From JBIKLM01 sp044375105 (GTDB lineage: Bacteria > Planctomycetota > UBA1135 > GCA-002686595), in assembly GCA_044375105.1 (NCBI GenBank), contig JBILNK010000209.1, forward strand, positions 1 to 6,863: a stretch of DNA of 6,863 nt. The letters are read 5' to 3'. Shown one piece after another: positions 1-5,871 of this stretch (positions are counted from its first letter, which is position 1; the number at the start of each line of letters is the position of its first letter). Below the pieces are notes generated by a model, which was given only the letters and a program-made list of their open reading frames with translations, made no database searches and had not been told where the DNA came from. The position numbers and the translations under genes are program-made.

Positions 1-1950
1 GCGGCGCTGATCTTCAAGCGCGAATTGGGCGCGGTGCGCTACGACGACGTGGTCAGGACGGTCCACGCCCTGCCGGCCTGGCGCCTGGCTCTGGCGCTGC
101 TCGCGACCGCGGCGGCCTATTCGATCTTGCCGGTCTACGACCTGTTCGCCCTGCGCCACCTCCAGCTCTCGATCGGCAAACGCCGCACGCTCTTCACCGC
201 TGCGATCGCCCTGGCGATCAGCCAGACCCTCGGGTTCGCCACGGTCACGGGCAGCTCGATCCGCTACCGCTTCTGGTCGGCCTGGGGGCTTTCGGGCGGC
301 CAGGTGGCGCGGGCCCTTGGATTCGTCTGGCTGACCCACGGCATCGGCATGCTGCTGGTGCCCGGTGTGCTGGTCTTGGGCATGCCCAAGGAGACCGCCG
401 AGCTGCTGCACCTGCCGCCGTTGGCCGTGCGCGCCCTGGCTGCCCTGGCGGTGCTGCCGGTGCTCGTGTATCTGGTGCTGGTGCTGTGGCGCCCGGGCCA
501 GCGCCTGTCCGTTTTCGGCCGCGAGCTGGTGCTGCCCGGGCGCGCCATCGCCCTCGCTCAGGTGGTACTGCCCTTCGCCGATTGGCTGTTCGCCTCGGCG
601 GCCCTGTACGTGCTGCTCGATCCGGCGAGCCGGCCGAGTTTCGGCGCGTTCGCGGCCGCCTTCACCCTGGCCCAGGTCCTGGGGCTCGTCTCGCACTCGC
701 CCGGCGGTTTGGGGGTCTTCGACGGCTCGATGCTGCTGCTGCTCAAGCCCTACGCGCCGACCGAGCAGATCCTGGCCACGCTGCTGGTTTTTCGCTGCGT
801 GTATTACCTGCTGCCCTTCGCCCTCGGCGCGCTCGGGCTGGCGGGCCTCGAGCTGTGGTCCCGCCGGAGCCAGGTGGCGCTGGCGCGCGATCGCTTGGCC
901 GGGCTGCGCGCGGCCTTCGCCCCGCCGACCCTGGCCGTGGCCACCTTCGTGTGCGGCCTGGCTTTGTTGTTCTCGGGCGCGACCCCGGCCGATCCGGCGC
1001 GCCTCGCGCGTCTGCATTCCGTCCTGCCCCTGTGGGCCCTCGAGACCGCACACCTGGCCGGTTCCCTGATCGGCACGCTGCTGGTGGCCCTGTCCTTCGG
1101 TCTGCGCCACCGGCTGGCCCTGGCCTGGCGCGCCGCCGTGCCTCTGCTGGCCCTGGGCGCCGCGGCATCGCTGCTCAAGGGCCTCGATTACGGCGAAGCC
1201 GGCCTGTTGGCGCTGGTGCTCGGGCTGGCCTCCGCGTCGGGCCAACACTTCCGGCGCCGCTCGCGCCTGTTCAGCGAGCCCGCGGAGCTCGAATGGAGCC
1301 TGGCCGCTTGGCTGGCCTCCGTGGGCACCCTGTGGCTCGGGCTGTTCCGCTACCAGCATCTCGAGTACTCCCACGACCTGTGGGCTCGCTTCGACCTGTC
1401 CGGCGATCCCTCGCGAGCCCTGCGGGCCAGCGCGGCCAGCTTGGGCCTGTTGGCCGCGATCGCCCTCGTGCGCCTCGCCCGACGCCCGCGGGTCGTCCTC
1501 GAGCGATCCGCCGAGCCGGCCCTGCGCAAGGCCGAGGCCCTGGCGCTGGCCCATGGCCAGCGCCTCGATCCGCGCGCGAACCGGGGCGACGCCGTTTTGT
1601 GGTTCAGCAGCGGCGGCCGGGCGGCGCTGGTGTTCCTGGTGCTCGGCCGCACCTGGCTGGCCCTGGGCGAGCCGGTCGGCGAGGCCAGCGAGGGCGAAGA
1701 GCTGGCCTGGCGCTTCGAGCTGGAGGCCCGCCGCCGCGGCGCGCGCGCGGCCTTCCTGGGCATCCCCGCGGCGCGCAGCGCGCTGTTCTTGGATCTCGGT
1801 CTGACGCTGTCGCCGCTGCCGCGCACGCCGGGTACGAGCTCCACTGCGATTCCAGGGCCCGCGCGTTTCCTGGCCGTTCCCGCGGATCAAGGCCGACAGC
1901 GGGTGCTCGCCGATCTCGAGGCTTGGATCGAGGACGAGTCCTTCGCTTGA
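1..1950 (+). CDS. mprF: MprF-like phosphatidylglycerol flippase/synthetase, 5' end outside window, short C-terminal domain
   Basis: This integral membrane protein resembles MprF, which attaches lysine or alanine to phosphatidylglycerol and flips the product to the outer leaflet, lowering sensitivity to cationic peptides. The frame is open from base 1, and family-like sequence precedes the TTG at 25, so the true start lies upstream. Counting the first codon as residue 1, about a dozen hydrophobic segments lie between residues 28 and 490. The flippase signature SHSPGGLGVFD (231-241) corresponds to the family's SHxPGGLGxFE. A YRFWSAWGLS stretch (89-98) is also MprF-like. From about 497 the start of the DUF2156 synthetase domain is recognisable (GRTWLALGEPVG at 549-560, then LDLGLTL near 597-602). 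Only about 150 residues of a roughly 300-residue domain follow, and the last 40 do not look like the family. The flippase part is probably functional; synthetase activity is doubtful. The gene converges on argF'. Confidence 0.8.
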   Translation, partial: AALIFKRELGAVRYDDVVRTVHALPAWRLALALLATAAAYSILPVYDLFALRHLQLSIGKRRTLFTAAIALAISQTLGFATVTGSSIRYRFWSAWGLSGGQVARALGFVWLTHGIGMLLVPGVLVLGMPKETAELLHLPPLAVRALAALAVLPVLVYLVLVLWRPGQRLSVFGRELVLPGRAIALAQVVLPFADWLFASAALYVLLDPASRPSFGAFAAAFTLAQVLGLVSHSPGGLGVFDGSMLLLLKPYAPTEQILATLLVFRCVYYLLPFALGALGLAGLELWSRRSQVALARDRLAGLRAAFAPPTLAVATFVCGLALLFSGATPADPARLARLHSVLPLWALETAHLAGSLIGTLLVALSFGLRHRLALAWRAAVPLLALGAAASLLKGLDYGEAGLLALVLGLASASGQHFRRRSRLFSEPAELEWSLAAWLASVGTLWLGLFRYQHLEYSHDLWARFDLSGDPSRALRASAASLGLLAAIALVRLARRPRVVLERSAEPALRKAEALALAHGQRLDPRANRGDAVLWFSSGGRAALVFLVLGRTWLALGEPVGEASEGEELAWRFELEARRRGARAAFLGIPAARSALFLDLGLTLSPLPRTPGTSSTAIPGPARFLAVPADQGRQRVLADLEAWIEDESFA

Positions 1951-1990
1951 GTCCAGGCGGCGCCGCAGAAGCCCGTAAGACGGCGAGAAA

Positions 1991-2067
1991 GCGCCGAGAA
2001 GCGCCGAGATGCGCCGAGGTGCGCCAAGATGCGCCGAGATGCGCCGAGATGCGCCGAGATGCGCCGA
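1991..2067. repeat. 10-bp tandem repeat, unit GCGCCGAGAT, about 8 copies
   Basis: Units start exactly every 10 bp at 1991, 2001, 2011, 2021, 2031, 2041, 2051 and 2061. Units at 2001, 2031, 2041 and 2051 are identical (GCGCCGAGAT). Those at 1991, 2011 and 2021 each differ by one base, and the last keeps only GCGCCGA. The stretch at 1981-1990 looks like a further decayed unit shifted by a base. The array is noncoding, between convergent genes. The period is close to one helical turn, so each unit shows the same face of the DNA. Slippage expansion is the simplest origin; a protein-binding array or transcription-end role is possible but not shown. Confidence 0.93.
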
Positions 2068-2238
2068 ACAGGCAGAATATCTAGAGACTCCGGAAAAGCC
2101 GGAAAATCGCCGGGAATGCCCCGATTCCGCGCTCTGCGCGCAGCGGCGTTCGACGCCCGAGGCCGGGATGGCCGCCGCGGCGTGCGCCAGCGCAACTCGC
2201 TTCGGTCGCGGCCTGCTCGCCGGGGCCCCGCCGTTCGT

Positions 2239-2257
2239 CCACGGAACCCGTCCGTGG
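2239..2257 (-). terminator. Hairpin directly after argF' stop, possible terminator
   Basis: CCACGGA (2239-2245) and TCCGTGG (2251-2257) form a perfect 7-bp stem with a 5-nt loop. It touches the argF' stop codon (2258-2260, minus strand). No T-run follows it in the argF' direction, so it is not a classical intrinsic terminator. It could stabilise the 3' end or assist termination. The perfect stem and its position support a role; the missing U-tract argues for caution. Confidence 0.4.
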
Positions 2258-3322
2258 TCAGCTTGTCCGCAGCGCCGCCGGACCAACCGCCGGCGCAAGG
2301 CCGAGGGCCCATTCGATCGCGGCCGCTGCGGTCCAGAGCCGGTTCTCGGCTTGGTCGATCACGGCGCTGTGCGGCGAATCGAGCACCTCGTCGGCGATCA
2401 CCACGTTGCGGCGCACCGGCAGGCAATGCATCACGAAGGCCTGGCGGGTCAGCGCCAGCTGGCGGCCGGAAAACAGCCAGGGCTCGCGCAGGGGTGTCTT
2501 TTCGGCGCTTTCGCGCTCGGGCTCGCCGTAGCGATCGAGGCGCCCCCAACTCTTGACGCAGACCACCTCGGCGCCGCTCAGGGCCGCGCGCGGGTCGTGG
2601 CTCACCGACAGCTCGCCGCCCTGGGCGCGGGCGCGCGCGCGGCCGGCGGCGAGCACCTTTGGCTCGAGCTCGTACCCCGGCGGGCACAGCAGCACCGCGT
2701 CCATGCCCAGATCGCAGGCCGCCAGCAGCTGGCTGTGGGGCGTGGCGGCCGGCAGGGCGCGCGGATGGAAGGCCCAGGAGAGCACGTAGCGCCGGCCCGC
2801 GGGCCGTTCGAAGCGCTGCTCGAGCAGCATGCGATCCGCCAGCCCTTGCAGCGGGTGCCAACGGTTGCTCTCGAGGTTCAGGACCGGCTTTTCGGCGCAG
2901 GCGGCCAAGCGGGTCAGGAACAGGTCCTGGGCGAGCTCCGCGTAGGACGCGCCCGCGCCGGCGCCGCCGATGCGTTCGGCGCGGCGCACGCCGATCAGAT
3001 CGCTGAGGCGCGAGAGCACCGGGCCCAGCTCGCGCACATGCTCCTGGGAGGCGCCGTCCATGACCTCGCCAGGCTCGTGGGCGAATTGCCAGGTTTCCGC
3101 GCCCGGCGTCATCGCGACCGCGGCGCCGCCGTAGCGCGCCAGGGCGGATTCCATCGAGAGGCGCGTGCGCACGGAGGGCTGGAAGAAGAGCAGCGCGCCG
3201 ACGCGCCCGGCGAAGTCGGGCCGGGCGCCGGCCCGGATGGCGTGGGCCCGCGCCACCAGGGCGCCGAACCCGGCCGGGGACAGATCCAGGGAGCCAAGCA
3301 GGTGGCGCGGTTCGTGCGGCAT
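2258..3322 (-). CDS. argF': N-acetylornithine / N-succinylornithine carbamoyltransferase
   Basis: This cytoplasmic enzyme (354 aa, normal family length) transfers a carbamoyl group from carbamoyl phosphate to the delta-amino group of an N-acylated ornithine. Carbamoyl phosphate motifs are SVRTR (50-54), HPLQ (156-159) and HCLP (299-302). The HCLPVRRN sequence and the SWAFHPRALP stretch (182-191) mark the acylornithine branch rather than ordinary ornithine or aspartate carbamoyltransferases. HPLQ and the region around it recall the Bacteroidetes succinylornithine enzyme. Two positions tied to substrate choice are unusual. DGASQEHV (89-96) has Gln93 where, as I recall, the Xanthomonas acetyl enzyme has Glu92 and the Bacteroides succinyl enzyme has Pro90. 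Val308 sits where the Xanthomonas enzyme has its carboxylated Lys302. The acyl group used is therefore undecided. The ATG at 3322 puts RHLLGSLDLS at residues 6-15, as expected; no clear Shine-Dalgarno sequence precedes it. It is transcribed away from argG from a shared control region. Confidence 0.9.
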   Translation of the reverse strand: MPHEPRHLLGSLDLSPAGFGALVARAHAIRAGARPDFAGRVGALLFFQPSVRTRLSMESALARYGGAAVAMTPGAETWQFAHEPGEVMDGASQEHVRELGPVLSRLSDLIGVRRAERIGGAGAGASYAELAQDLFLTRLAACAEKPVLNLESNRWHPLQGLADRMLLEQRFERPAGRRYVLSWAFHPRALPAATPHSQLLAACDLGMDAVLLCPPGYELEPKVLAAGRARARAQGGELSVSHDPRAALSGAEVVCVKSWGRLDRYGEPERESAEKTPLREPWLFSGRQLALTRQAFVMHCLPVRRNVVIADEVLDSPHSAVIDQAENRLWTAAAAIEWALGLAPAVGPAALRTS

Positions 3323-3398
3323 CGGGCGGGTGGCGGTCGGTGCGGGGGAGAGCGGGCGGAGAGTCTGGTCCCAAGGACGAGCCGGGCCCAGAAAATTT

Positions 3399-3445
3399 GG
3401 GAATAAAGATGCAATACGCGCGGGCAGGTATGCATATTTATGCCC
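3399..3445. promoter_or_regulatory. Paired inverted ARG-box-like operator
   Basis: GGGAATAAAGATGCA (3399-3413) and the reverse complement of 3431-3445, GGGCATAAATATGCA, agree at 13 of 15 positions. The second element holds a perfect palindrome GCATA-TT-TATGC (3432-3443). Each resembles the ArgR box core TGAAT-wwww-ATTCA: GGAAT-AAAG-ATGCA and TGCAT-ATTT-ATGCC. Their centres are 31 bp apart, about three helical turns, so they lie on the same DNA face. In E. coli paired ARG boxes are about two turns apart. Placement between two arginine genes suggests repression of both by an ArgR-type hexamer, but the regulator is not in the window. Confidence 0.55.
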
Positions 3446-3455
3446 CTCGTTTCCC

Positions 3456-3470
3456 GCGGGGCCGCCCCGC
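3456..3470 (+). promoter_or_regulatory. GC hairpin in the argG leader
   Basis: GCGGGG (3456-3461) and CCCCGC (3465-3470) form a perfect 6-bp stem with a 3-nt CCG loop, ending 34 nt before the argG start codon. The 40 nt from 3465 to the start codon contain 25 C and only 7 G, an imbalance similar to Rho-loading sites. It may influence expression, or may simply reflect local composition. Confidence 0.25.
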
Positions 3471-3504
3471 CCCTCCCGACCCCACCCGGCCCGTTTCCGA
3501 ACCG

Positions 3505-4773
3505 ATGACCGCGCCCCGACCCCTCCTGCTGGCCTATTCCGGCGGCCTGGACACCTCTTTCCTGGTGGCCTGGCTGAGCCGCGAGCGGGGCTTCGCCGTG
3601 CATGCCCTGACCGTGGACTGCGGGGGCTTCCAGGCCGCCGAGCGGGCCGAGATCGTTGCCCGGGCCGAGGCCTTCGGGGCCCGCTCCCACCGGTTTGTGG
3701 ACGCCCGCCAGGCCCTCTACGGGGAGGTCCTGCGCTGGCTGGTGATCGGCCACGTGCGCCGCGGCGGCACCTACCCCCTGTGCGTGGCCGCCGAGCGCGG
3801 GCTGCAGGCCCGGGCCCTGGCCCGCCTGGCCCGCGAGCAGGGCTTCGCCGCGGTGGCCCACGGCTGCACCGGCGCCGGCAACGACCAGATCCGCTTCGAA
3901 GCGGCCCTGGCGCTCCACGGCCGCGGCCTCGAGGTCCACGCGCCGATCCGCGAGCAGAGCTTCTCGCGCCAGGACGCGCTCGCCTATCTGGCCGCCCAGG
4001 GGTTCCCCTGGCCCGCGAGCCGCGCGCGCTATTCGGTCAACCAGGGCCTGTGGGGCGTGTCGATCGGCGGCGCCGAGACGCTGACCTCCGAGCAGGCCCT
4101 GCCGGAGGAGGCCTGGCTGTGGACGCGCGCGGATCGGCGCTCGGCCGGCCGGCGCATCGTCGAGCTCGGCTTCGAATCCGGCGAGGCCGTGGCCATCGAC
4201 GGCGAGCGGCTCGGGCCGGTCGAGCTGATCGAGCGCCTCAACGACCTGGGCGGGCGCTACGGCGTCGGCCGCGGTTACCACCTCGGCGACACGCTGCTCG
4301 GCTTCAAGGGCCGCATCGGCTACGAGGCGCCCGCGGCCGAGATCTTGATCCAGGCGCACCGCGAGCTCGAAAAACTGGTGCTCACCCAGGACCAGCGCTC
4401 GGTCAAGGACTCGCTGGCCGAGCTCTACGGCCAGCGGTTGCACCAGGGCCTCGGCTTCGAGCCCGCTCTGCGCGACATCGAAGCCCTGTGGGCCTCTTCC
4501 CAGGCGCGCGTCGAAGGGCGCGTGCGCGTGGAGCTCGACTCCGGCCGCGCCCTGGTGATCGGCCTCGATTCGCCCCATTCGATGCTGGCGCGCCAAGGGG
4601 CCGTCTACGGCGAGCGCCCGGCTGCCGGCCAGTCCTCGGCCGGCGCCGAATGGCTGGCGCGCACGCTGGCCGAGCCCGCGCGGCTTTGGCACCTGGCCGG
4701 CGAATCCACGCCCCCTGCGCCCGTTCCCGGGGCCTCGCCCGCCCATCCCGTTGCCGTCCTGAAGGAGGCCTGA
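3505..4773 (+). CDS. argG: Argininosuccinate synthase, Bacteroidetes-like type
   Basis: This cytoplasmic enzyme condenses citrulline with aspartate using ATP to give argininosuccinate. The N-terminal PP-loop YSGGLDTS (11-18) binds ATP. HGCTGAGNDQIRFE (119-132) is the second family signature, TYPL (89-92) lies in the substrate region, and GRIGYEAPAA (269-278) is in the C-terminal domain. YSVNQGLWGVSIGG (176-189) differs from the common YSIDxNLWGRSxEGG and matches my memory of Bacteroidetes enzymes (YSINKGLWG type). At 422 aa it is slightly longer than the usual 400 or so, because of an Ala/Pro-rich tail after about residue 400. The ATG at 3505 places the PP-loop at residue 11. In-frame ATGs at 3409 and 3430 lie inside the putative operator and would add a proline-rich extension, so they are unlikely. 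It is first in the operon; the next start is 3 nt beyond its stop. In an acylornithine pathway the substrate could be acylcitrulline or citrulline, depending on when deacylation occurs. Confidence 0.94.
   Translation: MTAPRPLLLAYSGGLDTSFLVAWLSRERGFAVHALTVDCGGFQAAERAEIVARAEAFGARSHRFVDARQALYGEVLRWLVIGHVRRGGTYPLCVAAERGLQARALARLAREQGFAAVAHGCTGAGNDQIRFEAALALHGRGLEVHAPIREQSFSRQDALAYLAAQGFPWPASRARYSVNQGLWGVSIGGAETLTSEQALPEEAWLWTRADRRSAGRRIVELGFESGEAVAIDGERLGPVELIERLNDLGGRYGVGRGYHLGDTLLGFKGRIGYEAPAAEILIQAHRELEKLVLTQDQRSVKDSLAELYGQRLHQGLGFEPALRDIEALWASSQARVEGRVRVELDSGRALVIGLDSPHSMLARQGAVYGERPAAGQSSAGAEWLARTLAEPARLWHLAGESTPPAPVPGASPAHPVAVLKEA
4762..4768 (+). promoter_or_regulatory. Strong Shine-Dalgarno for the P-loop gene, inside the end of argG
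   Basis: AAGGAGG lies 8 nt before the ATG at 4777 and overlaps the last codons of argG. It fixes the start of the next gene and supports co-expression with argG. Confidence 0.85.
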
Positions 4774-4776
4774 CCC

Positions 4777-5871
4777 ATGAAGCGCTGCACCCTCGACAAG
4801 ATCGCCTCGGTCACCCTGCGCTGCGAGCTCGATCGCAACGCGGTGCTCTCCGACGAGATCCCGGCCGTGGCGGGCACGGTGATCGCCGCCCGCGTGCTGA
4901 ACGCCAAGAGCACCTACAACACCCTCGAGGACTGCCACGGGCGCATGGTTCACCTGCAGCCGGGCGACATCGTGGCCGGGGCCCTCGGGCACCGCGACGC
5001 GCTGATCGGCTATTCCGGCCGGGTGCCCGAGAAGGTCGCGGTGGGGGACACGCTGCAGATGCTCAACCTGGGCGGCGTGATCGGCACCGGCGCCGTGGCC
5101 GCGCCCGGGATCGGCGAGCCCTTCCGCCTGGAGGTGCTGGGCTCGGTGCTCGAATTCCCCTATTTCGAGCGCCGCATCGGGCGCCCCGCCTCCGTGGCCC
5201 GCGCGGCCCTGCCGGCCCCCGAGGTGGGCCCCAACTTCTGGCGCGAGCTGCCCCCGGTGATCGCCCTGGTGGGCACCTGCATGAACGCTGGCAAGACCAC
5301 GGCGGCCTGCGCGCTCGTCTCCGGCCTGTCGCGGCGCGGCCTGCGCGTGGCCGCCGGCAAGCTGACCGGCGTCAGCCTGCGCCGCGACGTGTACGAGATG
5401 GCCGACTGCGGCGCCGACCCGGTGGCGCTGTTCACCGATTTCGGCGTCGTGACCAGCAACGAGCACAACGCGGTGCCGGCGGCGCGGGCCCTGATCGCGC
5501 ACCTGGCGACCTCGCCGCTCGAGCGCCCGGACGTCTTGGTGCTCGAATTCGGCGACGGCCTGCTCGGCACCTACGGCGTGCAGGCGCTGCTCGGCGACCC
5601 GGACATCGCCGGCTCGATCGCGCGCACCGTGCTGTGCGCCCAGGACCCGGTCGGCGCCTGGGGCGGCGCGGAGCTGCTGCGCAAGCAATACGGCCTCGAA
5701 ACCGATCTGATCTGCGGCCGGGTCACCGACACGCCGGCGGGTCTGCGCTATTGCCGCGAGCGCCTGGGTGTGCCCACCTGGAACGCGCTCACCGAGGGAC
5801 CGGAGGTCGCCGACCGCCTGTTCCCTCAGGGCCTGGCCGAGCGCCCGCTGCTGGCCGGGAGGCTGTCCTGA
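4777..5871 (+). CDS. Uncharacterised P-loop protein, DUF1611-like C-terminal domain, in arginine operon
   Basis: I do not recognise a named function. The 364-aa protein has no signal peptide or membrane segment and should be cytoplasmic. The N-terminal half (about 1-150) looks like a beta-rich domain with conserved-looking stretches such as STYNTLED (45-52), GALGHRDALIGYSGR (68-82) and DTLQMLNLGG (91-100). The C-terminal half (about 160-350) begins with a P-loop, GTCMNAGKT (166-174), followed by AAGKLTGVS (192-200), a hydrophobic strand ending in an acid (DVLVLEFGDG, 252-261) and VLCAQDPVG (285-293). That order recalls the SIMIBI-class NTPase fold (dethiobiotin synthetase, cobyrinate amidase) and especially the DUF1611 C-terminal domain, whose P-loop is of the GSDCxVGKMT kind. 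Lying 3 nt after argG and overlapping argC by 1 nt, it very likely serves arginine synthesis. One DUF1611 member (DgcN) has been reported as a D-glutamate N-acetyltransferase, so acylation of glutamate is conceivable. ATP-dependent ligation or regulation are alternatives. Confidence 0.72.
   Translation: MKRCTLDKIASVTLRCELDRNAVLSDEIPAVAGTVIAARVLNAKSTYNTLEDCHGRMVHLQPGDIVAGALGHRDALIGYSGRVPEKVAVGDTLQMLNLGGVIGTGAVAAPGIGEPFRLEVLGSVLEFPYFERRIGRPASVARAALPAPEVGPNFWRELPPVIALVGTCMNAGKTTAACALVSGLSRRGLRVAAGKLTGVSLRRDVYEMADCGADPVALFTDFGVVTSNEHNAVPAARALIAHLATSPLERPDVLVLEFGDGLLGTYGVQALLGDPDIAGSIARTVLCAQDPVGAWGGAELLRKQYGLETDLICGRVTDTPAGLRYCRERLGVPTWNALTEGPEVADRLFPQGLAERPLLAGRLS
5857..5862 (+). promoter_or_regulatory. 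Shine-Dalgarno for argC
   Basis: GGGAGG sits 8 nt before the argC ATG at 5871. The upstream stop TGA (5869-5871) shares its last base with this ATG, giving TGATG, an arrangement typical of translational coupling. Confidence 0.8.

Larger units (their letters stand above)
1951..2257. other. Convergent intergenic region with repeats, no gene
   Basis: This 307-bp stretch lies between the stop codons of the mprF-like gene (+) and argF' (-). Open frames cross it on both strands, but they are products of the GC-rich composition and of a 10-bp repeat that reads as a 10-residue periodic peptide. It contains the decamer array (1991-2067), a short run of two 9-bp CCGGAAAAn units (2090-2107), the self-complementary CGGGGCCCCG (2221-2230), and the hairpin at 2239-2257. 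I see no tRNA, conserved RNA or protein-coding signal. Confidence 0.7.
3323..3504. promoter_or_regulatory. Divergent control region between argF' and argG
   Basis: This 182-bp region separates the start codons of argF' (-) and argG (+), so both promoters should lie in it. Most of it is GC-rich, but about 3391-3445 is a marked AT-rich island containing two inverted ARG-box-like elements. I could not settle on -35/-10 hexamers for either direction. Neither gene has a clear Shine-Dalgarno sequence, in contrast to the two downstream operon genes. The argG side carries a GC hairpin and a C-rich leader. Confidence 0.65.

Noticed and set aside
1991..2067. CRISPR-like array
   Set aside because: The units are contiguous 10-bp repeats with no spacers.
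2113..2128. GGAAT...ATTCC inverted repeat as terminator for the mprF-like gene
   Set aside because: Only a 5-bp stem with no T-run after it; not enough to call.
1887..3406. Long open frames on both strands (about 495 and 465 residues) spanning the repeat region and argF'
   Set aside because: They overlap the well-supported argF' in other frames and give Arg/Pro/Ala-rich sequence without motifs. The periodic peptide comes from the 10-bp DNA repeat.
3391..3445. Sigma-70 style -35/-10 promoters for argG or argF'
   Set aside because: Several TAT-rich hexamers exist in the AT-rich island, but none pairs with a credible -35 at proper spacing on either strand.
3340..3504. N-terminal extension of ArgG from GTG 3340 or ATG 3409/3430
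   Set aside because: The extension is proline-rich, crosses the putative operator and is absent from the family. ATG 3505 gives the normal distance to the PP-loop.
3109..5688. 859-residue open frame on the minus strand
   Set aside because: It lies antisense to argG and most of the P-loop gene, both well supported by motifs. Its translation is Ala/Gly/His/Gln/Arg-rich with no recognisable domain, as expected of a GC-rich shadow frame.
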